NCBI GenBank assembly: GCA_964625615.1
Contig: CAZVDU010000008.1
Span: 1-51,008 of the forward strand
Direction: 5' to 3'
From: M269 sp964625615
Lineage (GTDB): Bacteria; Pseudomonadota; Gammaproteobacteria; Enterobacterales; Alteromonadaceae
DNA length: 51,008 nucleotides
Below, piece after piece: positions 7,460 to 15,239 of this stretch. Position 1 is the first letter of the stretch; every line of letters starts with the position of its first letter. Under the pieces are notes generated by a model, which ran no database searches, was not told where the DNA came from, and worked only from the letters and a program-made list of their open reading frames with translations. Position numbers and translations under genes: made by a program.

Positions 7460-7888
7460 CTAATGTTCTTGTGTCGGTTTGCAACCATCTTTGCATGTGC
7501 CGTAAAGATACAAACTATGATGAGTTAGCTTCATTTGATTTTTCTTGGCGACTTCTTCTTGGCATTTTTCAATGATCTCATCTTCAAACTCGATGACTTT
7601 TCCACAATTGAGACAGACTAAGTGATCATGGTGTTCTGTATTACTGAGTTCAAAGACATGTTTACCGCCATCGAAGTTGTGTTTATCTACAATGCCTGCG
7701 TCGTCGAACTGATTGAGAACACGATAAATAGTGGCTAAGCCTATCTCTTCATTGTTGTCTCTTAGTATTCTGAATATGTCTTCTGCGCTGATATGTTTGT
7801 TTTTAGGATTTTGTAGAACTTCAAGCACTAAAACTCTTGGGTGTGTAACTTTGAGTCCCACTTTTTTTAAATCATTATTTTGAGTCAT
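7460..7888 (-). CDS. fur: Fur, ferric uptake regulator
   Basis: A 142-residue protein of normal Fur length. The N-terminal winged helix includes the recognition region EIGLATIYRVLNQFDDAGI. The metal-binding region follows as HHDHLVCLNCGKVIEF, with the CxxC pair, and a second cysteine pair lies near the C-terminus (CKDGC). Fur with Fe2+ represses iron acquisition genes and iron-sparing sRNAs. AAGG precedes ATG 7888. Its promoter contains a Fur box between -35 and -10, which implies autoregulation. Zur and PerR are less likely because of the overall sequence and the linked RyhB-like RNA. Confidence 0.93.
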   Translation of the reverse strand: MTQNNDLKKVGLKVTHPRVLVLEVLQNPKNKHISAEDIFRILRDNNEEIGLATIYRVLNQFDDAGIVDKHNFDGGKHVFELSNTEHHDHLVCLNCGKVIEFEDEIIEKCQEEVAKKNQMKLTHHSLYLYGTCKDGCKPTQEH

Positions 7889-7941
7889 TTCGTGGCCTTA
7901 GTCCGGTACCTATGTAGAGGGTTTATACAAAAACTATTTAA

Positions 7942-7970
7942 ATACTAATAATAATGATTATCAATTGCAA
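7942..7970 (-). promoter_or_regulatory. fur promoter with internal Fur box
   Basis: On the minus strand the -35 is TTGCAA (7965-7970), the spacer 17 bases, and the -10 TAGTAT (7942-7947). The spacer holds TAATAAT-G-ATTATCA (7949-7963 on the plus strand), matching 13 of 14 positions of the 7-1-7 Fur consensus. It also lies in front of the divergent mrcB gene, but about 190 bases from its start. Confidence 0.75.
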
Positions 7971-8151
7971 GTTGTTGGCGAGAGTATAGAAATAAGGAGA
8001 CTTTTGCAGCTCGACGCCCAAAGTAATTATTTTGATGTAGAAAATAGTATGTAAAAATGGAAATGTTATTTGTTACAAGAGTTCCTAGCCAGTATATGTC
8101 GCCAAGTCTCAGCACAACCTCCTTACTATCATTTTATTGGGTGCAGCACTG

Positions 8152-10464
8152 ATGGGTACGTTTTTTTCAAAACCCTTTGTTGCTCTGTGGCGCTGGTTTA
8201 AAAGGCATTTTTGGCAACTAGCCTTTGTTGGACTTGTTATCGCTGTTGCTTATGGCTTTTACCTTGATGCGAAAATTCAAGCGAAGTTTGACGGTAACAA
8301 ATGGCAAGTGCCTACTCAGATATATGCCAGAGCGCTTAAACTTGAGAAAGGGCAGGAAATCGCGCTTGGAGAAATCACAGAAGAATTGAAACTACTGGGG
8401 TATCGCAAAGTGCGAACGCCTCAACAAAGTGGTGAGTATTCACTCAGCAAAACGAAGTTATCTTTGATTCGGCGTGAATTTGAATCTCCTAACGGTTTTA
8501 ACGATCAAGAAGCGTTAACGGTCAGCTTTGCTAGTGGCAGGGTGAGTCAGATCGTAAACACGCGAACAGCAAAAGAACGGAACAGCATGCAGTTGGAACC
8601 TTGGTTAGTAACACGCCTTGTGAGTGGTGCTAAGGAAGATCGTATGTTGGTAGAAATTAATGAAGTGCCTCAATCATTGGTTGATGCCTTAATACTTGTG
8701 GAAGATAGAGACTTTTATCAACACTATGGTATTGCGCCACTGGGTATATTACGTGCGTTAATGGCTAATATTGCTGCGGGGCGCGCTGTGCAAGGAGGTA
8801 GCACGCTTACGCAGCAGTTAATTAAAAACCTGTTTTTGAGCAATAAAAAATCGATCCCCAGAAAGGCACAAGAAGCGTTGATGGCCTTAGTAATAGAGCT
8901 CAGATACAGCAAAGATGAGATATTACAGGCGTATTTAAATGAAGTTTTTTTAGGACAAAATGGGGCTAATGCAGTACATGGTTTTGGTTTAGCCAGCCAT
9001 TTCTATTTTGATCGACCTCTCAATGAGCTGGCCATTCCTGAAATTGCTACATTAGTTGGTATGATTAAAGGCCCATCGTATTACAACCCGAAACGCCATC
9101 CTGACAGAGCACAAACGCGCAGGAATATTGTTTTACGGCTTATGATGGAACATCACCTTATTAACCCTCAGCAATATCAAACCTTTGCCGCAAGGCCTAT
9201 TGAATTGATTAACAACTCAAGATACGGCAAGGGAAAACATCCTGCTTTCATGGATAAGGTGAAAAGGGAGCTAAACGAATTATCATTAGATGCAACGCTG
9301 ACGCAAAATGGACTAAAAGTGTATACAACACTGGATCCTCATGCGCAGAAGCAAGCTGAGCTCTCAGTGACACAAGGTTTAACGCACCTAGAAAGGCAAA
9401 GGAAGTTGGATAAGCTGCAAGCTGCGATGATGGTGACGGATATTGCAAGTGGTGAAATTAGAGCTATGGTGGGTGGTCGTGAGACACAGTTTCAGGGTTT
9501 TAATCGCGCATTAGATGCGAAAAGACAGATAGGCTCTCTTGTTAAACCGGCGATTTACTTAGCAGCACTTGAGCAAGCTGAACGTTATCAGTTAGCGACA
9601 CCTCTTACAGATGAGCCTATTACTATGCAGAGTGATCGTGGGAATACATGGTCTCCTCAAAATGCCGATAAGAAGTTCAGAGGAAAAGTTCAGTTGGTCG
9701 ATGCCTTGGTTAAGTCGCTTAACGTTCCAACGGTTAATCTAGGTATGGAATTAGGTTTAGATTATGTGGCAGACATGCTTCATGTGTTGGGAATTACAAC
9801 ACCTATAAACCAATATCCATCTCTAACGTTAGGGGCAGTTAATCTTTCTCCCTTGCAAGTAAATCAAATGTATCAAACTATCGCTAACAATGGCGAGTAT
9901 AAAACATTACATGCTTTGCTAGCGGTTAGCACCGTTGGCGATGATGTGCTGTGGAAAAGACAGGAAGAGGGACAGCAACGTGTTGATGAAAACGCCGCTT
10001 ATCTTCTGAACTTTGGCTTACATAAAGTAACGAAAGAAGGCACAGCTAAATTGATTAATAAGACTTTCCCTCGTACTAATATGGCCGGTAAAACAGGCAC
10101 GACGGACGATTATAGAGATAGTTGGTTTAGTGGTTTTGATAAGTACAATTTGACAACAGCTTGGGTCGGGAAAGATAACAATGAGTCTACTGGCCTTAGC
10201 GGTGCCAGCGGTGCTTTAGGTTTGTTTTTGACCTATCAAAAAGGCCGATACCCTAAATCGTTGTCACGCCGTTTTCCGACAAGCTTGGCAATGGCTAGCT
10301 TTGATACAAACACCGGCGCACACCTTCAACAAGGTTGCCCCAATAGTGTTGTGCTGCCCGCTATTGTAGACGCTTTGCCTGCTGCACAAGGTTGTGAAGG
10401 ACAAGTCGTACTTCCAAAGCAGAGAACGAAGAGTTTATGGGAACGCCTATTTGGTCGAGGCTGA
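8152..10464 (+). CDS. mrcB: Penicillin-binding protein 1B, bifunctional peptidoglycan synthase
   Basis: About 770 residues. A short cytoplasmic segment and one membrane helix (FWQLAFVGLVIAVAYGFYL) precede a UB2H-like region. The GT51 glycosyltransferase domain has catalytic Glu in VEDRDFYQHYG (about 184) and GGSTLTQQLIKN. The transpeptidase has Ser462 in SLVKP, the SLN motif, and Lys647 in KTGTT. It polymerises and cross-links murein in the periplasm. The frame can also start at TTG 8137; ATG 8152 is preferred, but neither has a strong ribosome site. The C-terminus has a cysteine pair (QGCPNS, QGCEGQ). Confidence 0.93.
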   Translation: MGTFFSKPFVALWRWFKRHFWQLAFVGLVIAVAYGFYLDAKIQAKFDGNKWQVPTQIYARALKLEKGQEIALGEITEELKLLGYRKVRTPQQSGEYSLSKTKLSLIRREFESPNGFNDQEALTVSFASGRVSQIVNTRTAKERNSMQLEPWLVTRLVSGAKEDRMLVEINEVPQSLVDALILVEDRDFYQHYGIAPLGILRALMANIAAGRAVQGGSTLTQQLIKNLFLSNKKSIPRKAQEALMALVIELRYSKDEILQAYLNEVFLGQNGANAVHGFGLASHFYFDRPLNELAIPEIATLVGMIKGPSYYNPKRHPDRAQTRRNIVLRLMMEHHLINPQQYQTFAARPIELINNSRYGKGKHPAFMDKVKRELNELSLDATLTQNGLKVYTTLDPHAQKQAELSVTQGLTHLERQRKLDKLQAAMMVTDIASGEIRAMVGGRETQFQGFNRALDAKRQIGSLVKPAIYLAALEQAERYQLATPLTDEPITMQSDRGNTWSPQNADKKFRGKVQLVDALVKSLNVPTVNLGMELGLDYVADMLHVLGITTPINQYPSLTLGAVNLSPLQVNQMYQTIANNGEYKTLHALLAVSTVGDDVLWKRQEEGQQRVDENAAYLLNFGLHKVTKEGTAKLINKTFPRTNMAGKTGTTDDYRDSWFSGFDKYNLTTAWVGKDNNESTGLSGASGALGLFLTYQKGRYPKSLSRRFPTSLAMASFDTNTGAHLQQGCPNSVVLPAIVDALPAAQGCEGQVVLPKQRTKSLWERLFGRG

Positions 10465-10489
10465 TCTAGTATTTGTTAATTTATCACCT

Positions 10490-11437
10490 TTATTTTTCAT
10501 TATTGGACTTATCTAACCGATTCTTGATAAAGGACCTTAACTCTGGGTTTTTTTTGCACTCTACAGCGCCTCCGACGAGATAACCTATAACATTTAGTGC
10601 CTTTCCTGCTGCGTTTTTACAATTCGCCTTGATAGTTGGCCTTGTACTTAACAGTTGTTCATCTGCTATTTGCCGTCTTTCTTCATCGGTTAGCTGTAGT
10701 GCTGTTTTAGGTGTTGTTTCAATATCAGGATGTGTTTTGCTGTATTGGAATTCTTTAAACGCTTGATTTGCCATGCTATTGCGCTTTTGTTGTTCTAATG
10801 ACTTTAAATCACGAAAAGCTCTGTTGCTATAAATAGATCTGGGCGGCCTCGTCGCTGATAATGGCGAGGGAGTCAGTGTTTCGTCTACCGAAGAGTCTAC
10901 TGCTTCATTGATCAACGGGGCTGATTCAGGGACTATTTCCTCAATCTGTTCAGGAGTAATAGAAACAGGTTCTTCAGCGGTAACTTGTTCCTCAATTGTA
11001 ATCTCCCGATCAACTTCTGGAGTTGCGGGTGCTTCCGCTGGCGTGTCTGATGTGTCTATTTCAGGCACATCAATCGGTTCTGGTGTTGCGCGTTCAATGG
11101 GTTCTTGTGGAACAGGCTGCAGAGGTGGTGTATAAAGCTTTGCCTGAACGATAACAGGGGCAGTGGTTTCTTCAGAAAATGTTGGCAATTGCACGCGTAA
11201 GCTGATGATATAAAAAGCCAAAATATGCAACGCGATAGAGAAAAGTAATGTGAGTAGGAGTCTTCTAATGGTCAGCTGGGTGTTTTGAGGCGCTTTTGCT
11301 TTGTCGTCTAGCGCATCAAAGTCATTTATATTGACGACATGAATAACCGCTGAGGTTTCTTCAATATCGTGCTCACCTATCTCTCGAAGGAGCTCAGGCT
11401 CGATATCCGACTCTAAAGAGATAGTGTGGCTTAACAA
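10490..11437 (-). CDS. TonB-like single-pass membrane protein with proline/acid-rich spacer
   Basis: A 315-residue protein of unknown function. Residues 1-55 are acidic and cytoplasmic, a membrane helix covers about 58-80 (RRLLLTLLFSIALHILAFYI), and about 120 residues rich in Pro, Glu, Thr and Ala follow, as in TonB and TolA. The C-terminal part is basic and helical, with two Cys (NCKNAAG, VECKKN) that might form a disulfide. The start is TTG 11437 with AAGGA 8 bases before it; no other Met occurs before the helix. No exbB/exbD genes are nearby and no clear TonB C-terminal domain is visible, so it may be a scaffold linked to the cell wall. It is convergent with mrcB. Confidence 0.6.
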   Translation of the reverse strand: MLSHTISLESDIEPELLREIGEHDIEETSAVIHVVNINDFDALDDKAKAPQNTQLTIRRLLLTLLFSIALHILAFYIISLRVQLPTFSEETTAPVIVQAKLYTPPLQPVPQEPIERATPEPIDVPEIDTSDTPAEAPATPEVDREITIEEQVTAEEPVSITPEQIEEIVPESAPLINEAVDSSVDETLTPSPLSATRPPRSIYSNRAFRDLKSLEQQKRNSMANQAFKEFQYSKTHPDIETTPKTALQLTDEERRQIADEQLLSTRPTIKANCKNAAGKALNVIGYLVGGAVECKKNPELRSFIKNRLDKSNNEK

Positions 11438-11489
11438 CAGTTCTGTCCTTGCTCAAATAACTAGAGGGTATAGAGTCACGCTGATCGTA

Positions 11490-12272
11490 TTAGTTCCCTC
11501 GTGTTTGTTGTTTACGATTTCGTTGAATGATTTCTTCTAACTGCCCGTTTTGGGTAATTTGCTGAATATGTTGGTTAAGCTTATCGACAAACTTTTGCCA
11601 ACTTGGTGAAAAGGCCATAGTGAAATCTATGCTATTAAGTGGCTGTTGCAATTGATAAATTTTATCTTGCCAATTATTATTGTTGATAAGCCATTCTGCT
11701 ATAAATTCGTTTACAACAGCAAAGTGGCACCTATTGAGTAAAACCATCCTAAGTTCAGTTTCTTCACTTGATGTGTTAACTCTGTTGATGATCCCTTGAC
11801 TGAAAAAGCCTTGCAACCTCGGATAGATATAGCCTCGCCTCGTACAAACATTTTTACCTGAAAGTGTCTCTTCCAGTTGTAAAGCTGAATTTGTCGGCTG
11901 GCTACCATAGATGAAATCACGATGCTGGTATATCGGTAGCGTAAAGAGAAGCTTTTCTGGATTACTTGCCCATTCCTTAGTCAATATTGTGGCGTCTACC
12001 TCGTTGTTATAGAGCGCTTCCTCACCACGGCTTCGATTGTGTTGGATGTAGTCAATCCTGACTCTATCTTCGGCAGGCATACTATTTAATATATCTGGCA
12101 CTATACCCTTAAAGCGCCCAGTAGTTTCGTCTTTATAAATGACAGGGGGAGATTGAGGAACACCGACAAAAAATGCTAATTTCTGAGCGGACGATAAAGG
12201 AGAGAAGAAACAGATAAGAAGTAGGCTATGCCTGCTTAGACACCAAGTGACTTTCAGCAACATACGTTTCAT
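11490..12272 (-). CDS. Periplasmic solute-binding protein, family 3-like
   Basis: A 260-residue protein with a signal peptide (LLLICFFSPLSSAQ). The opening GVPQSPPVIYKDETTGRFKGIVPDIL is typical of the SBP_bac_3 fold, which binds amino acids or acts as a sensor domain. No permease or ATPase gene accompanies it, so it is an orphan binding protein. Its ATG overlaps the TGA of a possible small upstream frame (12269-12496). It probably shares a transcript with the cupin gene at 12433-13128. The ligand cannot be told. Confidence 0.8.
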   Translation of the reverse strand: MKRMLLKVTWCLSRHSLLLICFFSPLSSAQKLAFFVGVPQSPPVIYKDETTGRFKGIVPDILNSMPAEDRVRIDYIQHNRSRGEEALYNNEVDATILTKEWASNPEKLLFTLPIYQHRDFIYGSQPTNSALQLEETLSGKNVCTRRGYIYPRLQGFFSQGIINRVNTSSEETELRMVLLNRCHFAVVNEFIAEWLINNNNWQDKIYQLQQPLNSIDFTMAFSPSWQKFVDKLNQHIQQITQNGQLEEIIQRNRKQQTRGN

Positions 12273-12496
12273 AGCCCACTGTTAATAAAATTGGTAGTAA
12301 AGACTGATTTTAGCTTACTTAGTGTATTAACGCATTCTGTCCTTTCACCAAGCATTGATAAGGTGTCCTGCGTAAACAGATAAAGGGCATTTTGAAATTG
12401 ATCGAAGTTTATACTCCAACGATCAATCGGCTCTAAGAACGCTCTAAACGTGCTATTTGATTTTGAACATCGGTTAGGTGTCCCGCCTTCATCCAA
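12269..12496 (-). CDS. Possible small protein coupled to the binding-protein gene
   Basis: An open frame of up to 75 codons fills the 160-base gap between the cupin gene and the binding-protein gene. Its TGA overlaps the ATG of the latter (ATGA, 12269-12272), as in coupled genes. Its ATG at 12496 lies inside the cupin gene, so a shorter form is likely if it is real. No domain is recognised. The overlap could be chance. Confidence 0.22.
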   Translation of the reverse strand: MDEGGTPNRCSKSNSTFRAFLEPIDRWSINFDQFQNALYLFTQDTLSMLGERTECVNTLSKLKSVFTTNFINSGL

Positions 12497-13128
12497 ATTT
12501 TCGCGCCGCTTTTGCTCGCTTTCAGTTGAAGTGATGACCCTGTGGGTGTTCTAAGCCAACTGTTTTTAACCAAAGTGTCATCACTTTCTTGTACTTCACC
12601 TTCCAATATTAAAAGCTCAGCTCCATCGGGCGTTGCTATAGCAGCTGTAGCATTAGCTTCAAAGTGCAATAAGCTGACGTCTTCGTAATCATCTTTAAAC
12701 AAGGGTGTTATAGAGAGGCCTGGATTGTTTTGGTCAGGCACTGAACCCATAGTGTCCATGCGTAGCTTTACGTGCTTCCTATCTTCTGGTTGATACTGCC
12801 ATAGTTTGACAAAAATAATGCACCCGTCGTCAGAACCTGGCTTATGGCTTGACTGTGGTGGGTTGCGAACGTATGAGCCTACAGGGAAATCGCCATGTTC
12901 GTCTTGAAATACACCCTCCAAAACAATGAACTCTTCTCCGCCAGTATGAACATGAGGAGAGAAATGACTACCTGGTGCATACCTAACGATAGTTGTTGCA
13001 CGAGCAACTTCATCACCAACGCGATCTAAAGGTCTACGTTCGACCCCAGCCATGGGGGACTTTACCCAATCTAGTGACTCGCTATGAACGACCTCGCGTT
13101 TTTCGAAATCTGCGGCAATTCTCATCAT
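12433..13128 (-). CDS. ChrR-like double cupin protein
   Basis: A 231-residue soluble protein with two cupin halves. The first has the metal-binding pattern HFSPHVHTGGEEFIVLEG, followed by SHKPGSDDGC. The second (about 130-215) is weaker: GAELLILEGEV. It resembles ChrR-type cupin proteins, but the N-terminal zinc anti-sigma domain of true ChrR is absent and no sigma factor gene is nearby. It may act on reactive species or a small metabolite. A strong promoter with a palindrome lies directly upstream. ATG 13128 or the next codon can start it. Confidence 0.75.
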   Translation of the reverse strand: MMRIAADFEKREVVHSESLDWVKSPMAGVERRPLDRVGDEVARATTIVRYAPGSHFSPHVHTGGEEFIVLEGVFQDEHGDFPVGSYVRNPPQSSHKPGSDDGCIIFVKLWQYQPEDRKHVKLRMDTMGSVPDQNNPGLSITPLFKDDYEDVSLLHFEANATAAIATPDGAELLILEGEVQESDDTLVKNSWLRTPTGSSLQLKASKSGAKIWMKAGHLTDVQNQIARLERS

Positions 13129-13163
13129 CGGCTCCTTACGTTTATATCGGTGTTATATCTAAA

Positions 13164-13221
13164 CTATCATGTGATAGGTTAAATATAATTGTTCATTTAA
13201 TATTTGTCAATCTATCGATAG
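13164..13221 (-). promoter_or_regulatory. Cupin gene promoter flanked by two palindromes
   Basis: On the minus strand the -35 is TTGACA (13205-13210), the spacer 17, and the -10 TATATT (13182-13187). CTATCATGTGATAG (13164-13177) covers the expected start point, and CTATCGATAG (13212-13221) abuts the -35. Both share CTATC/GATAG half-sites, so they may be operators for one regulator. Confidence 0.6.
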
Positions 13222-13275
13222 GTAGTTTGTTGTTAAACTTGCTTATGGAGCAACAAAACCTATTGTCTATTTTCT

Positions 13276-14355
13276 TTATAGTAGGTTCTTAATGGACCTA
13301 TCAACAGCATCTATAGCACCTTCTAGGTATCCTGGATCAGTCTGTGCGAATTCGCTACCGACTAGATGGAGGTTTAATGCTTCTAACTCTTGCTTATATA
13401 ATGATAGGCGAAAGTTAGGATGCTGTGATGGTTCATTCACGTCGGCCGGCGAAGCTACCCAGCTCTCTGTGGCCCAATCCTTTACAATACAATCAGTGTA
13501 TTGAGATGCGGCATCACCGTATAGCCAAATGAGCTGTTCTATACAACGCTGTTTTAAGGTTTCTAACGAATGCTGTTTTCGTTGTTCGTAAGGCCAACCT
13601 ATGAACCCAAACAATGCGTAGCTGCCATTTTCTTCGACAGAAGCATCATGCATTTCAACCATAGGGCCGACTTGGCTAAAAGTTTGTCCAGATAGTTCAC
13701 GCTCTCGCCAGAAAGGATGCGCATATGAAATGACACATTTAGCCTGTGCTGACATCCAGGTTTGACAGGTTTGGAATGCGTTAATGAGAGATGGTGAAGC
13801 CCATTGGCGGCAAGTTAGGTGAGTCGCTGCCATTCTTGGTGGTATTGCTAGAACCAGATTGTTACATGAAAACAACACAGACTCTTTGTTAGCATTAACA
13901 TCTAATTGCCATGTGTCACCTTGTCTCGTCAGTGCTTTTACCGGGTGATTGAGCCGAATGTTTTTCTCTTCACTTTGTGACACTAGTGCTCCTATCAGCG
14001 CATAAGTTCCATGTTTAATTCTGAACAGGTCCATGGCACCAGCACCAGTGAAACGCTCGGGCGACGTTGCGCCTGCTCGTTGAAAAAGCGCTTCCCCCTC
14101 AATGTATTGCGAAAAGAGTTCTAAGCCTAAATCTTTTACAAGAGCTTGGATTTTTTCCTGATGTGGGAATACCCAAGTAGGGCCAAGATCATACATCCTC
14201 TCTTGTGATTGCTCTGCAGAATACCCTTGTATACGGCCACCAATATGATCATTGGCTTCGAGCAGAACATAGGGAATTTGTCGTTTAGTTAACTGCATTG
14301 CAGCATAAAGGCCAGCAAGACCAGCCCCTATAATAATGACTTCAACGTGTTGCAC
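13276..14355 (-). CDS. FAD-dependent amine oxidase family protein
   Basis: A 359-residue flavoprotein of the monoamine oxidase family. The dinucleotide motif is GAGLAGLYAA near residues 10-20, with EANDHIGGRI after the second strand. The C-terminal FAD segment is EGAIDAVDRSI. It would oxidise an amine to an imine with release of H2O2. The start is GTG 14355, supported by GAGGAGG at 14360-14366 with good spacing. It is short for the family (usually 430-500), so part of the substrate domain is reduced. It runs opposite to the TetR gene at 14686. The substrate is unknown. Confidence 0.85.
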   Translation of the reverse strand: MQHVEVIIIGAGLAGLYAAMQLTKRQIPYVLLEANDHIGGRIQGYSAEQSQERMYDLGPTWVFPHQEKIQALVKDLGLELFSQYIEGEALFQRAGATSPERFTGAGAMDLFRIKHGTYALIGALVSQSEEKNIRLNHPVKALTRQGDTWQLDVNANKESVLFSCNNLVLAIPPRMAATHLTCRQWASPSLINAFQTCQTWMSAQAKCVISYAHPFWRERELSGQTFSQVGPMVEMHDASVEENGSYALFGFIGWPYEQRKQHSLETLKQRCIEQLIWLYGDAASQYTDCIVKDWATESWVASPADVNEPSQHPNFRLSLYKQELEALNLHLVGSEFAQTDPGYLEGAIDAVDRSIKNLL

Positions 14356-14394
14356 TATACCTCCTCGGCGCGTCTATAGCCTGGTGAATCTTCT

Positions 14395-14453
14395 TACACA
14401 GTTGTGTATCTACCAAGAGATAGATATGGTAGGTTACTGAATCAAAATGTCAA
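14395..14453 (-). promoter_or_regulatory. Amine oxidase promoter and candidate operators
   Basis: TTGACA (14448-14453, minus strand) with TACCAT 16 bases on forms a likely promoter. CTACCA (14410-14415) and TGGTAG (14427-14432) are a perfect 6-bp inverted repeat that includes the -10. TACACAGTTGTGTA (14395-14408) is a perfect 14-bp palindrome just downstream. The TetR gene is divergent and 250 bases away. Confidence 0.5.
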
Positions 14454-14685
14454 AGAACAACCAGTTGATATTTACTATTACACGCTTTATGACAAGTCCG
14501 AGAAACAGTGTTTGTTGTTTATATTGTGTTAGTTCATATTCATGTACGACGCAAGGGAGTATACGATAGCGGGCGCAGTTGCCGAGATTGTGTCACTTCC
14601 ATAAACTGCCTTGTCTAAAGAGTAAATAATTCGCTGCAAAATCATACAATAAGGATTAACGCGCTCTGGTATGAGGAAATAGAAA
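14454..14685. other. Rest of the amine oxidase-TetR intergenic region
   Basis: The full gap is 330 bases. Beyond the operators listed separately, I see only the ribosome site GAGGAAA of the TetR gene and no small open frame or RNA structure that stands out. Confidence 0.4.
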
Positions 14686-15222
14686 ATGACAAAAAAAGAA
14701 GAGCTGTTGAAAGCCGCTGAAAGTAAAGTGAGACAAGGTGGCTACAGTAATTTCAGCTTTAGAGAGCTTGCCGCAGATGTGGGAATTAAGAGTGCAAGTG
14801 TGCACTATCATTTTCCAACGAAAGCAGATTTGGGGGCAGAGTTGGCTAAGCAATACACCGATAATTTTATGCGTGCACTTGGCGATCCTGAAGTGATTGT
14901 GAGTAATGGTGAAGATCCGATAAGTGCCTATGTTGGGTTATTCAAGCAAGCACTCATTACCGACAGAAAAATGTGTTTGTGTGGCTTGCTAGGAGCTGAG
15001 TCTGATTGCTTACCAGAAAAAGTCAAAGCCGAGACTCAACGCTTCTTTAAATTAAATCTAGCTTGGCTTGAAAAGGCACATGAGTTAGTAAAAGATATTT
15101 CTTCTGAGAAAGCGCAATTACTAGCTATTAAGACCGTATCGTTACTTGAAGGGGCGATGATGATAAGTAAAGCTGTGAATGATAATGAGCTTTTCAGCAA
15201 AGCTGCTGAATTAGTGGATTGA
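14686..15222 (+). CDS. TetR/AcrR family transcriptional regulator
   Basis: A 178-residue regulator. The N-terminal helix-turn-helix is visible as YSNFSFRELAADVGIKSASVHYHFPTK cut at residues about 20-46. The ligand domain carries CLCG followed by GAESDCLP, a cysteine arrangement seen in some electrophile- or metabolite-sensing TetR proteins. GAGGAAA precedes the ATG. It is followed after 17 bases by the cysteine-synthase-like gene, so it probably controls that gene and perhaps the divergent amine oxidase and the cupin. The inducer is unknown. Confidence 0.88.
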   Translation: MTKKEELLKAAESKVRQGGYSNFSFRELAADVGIKSASVHYHFPTKADLGAELAKQYTDNFMRALGDPEVIVSNGEDPISAYVGLFKQALITDRKMCLCGLLGAESDCLPEKVKAETQRFFKLNLAWLEKAHELVKDISSEKAQLLAIKTVSLLEGAMMISKAVNDNELFSKAAELVD

Positions 15223-15239
15223 TAAACAGGCATTAAACA

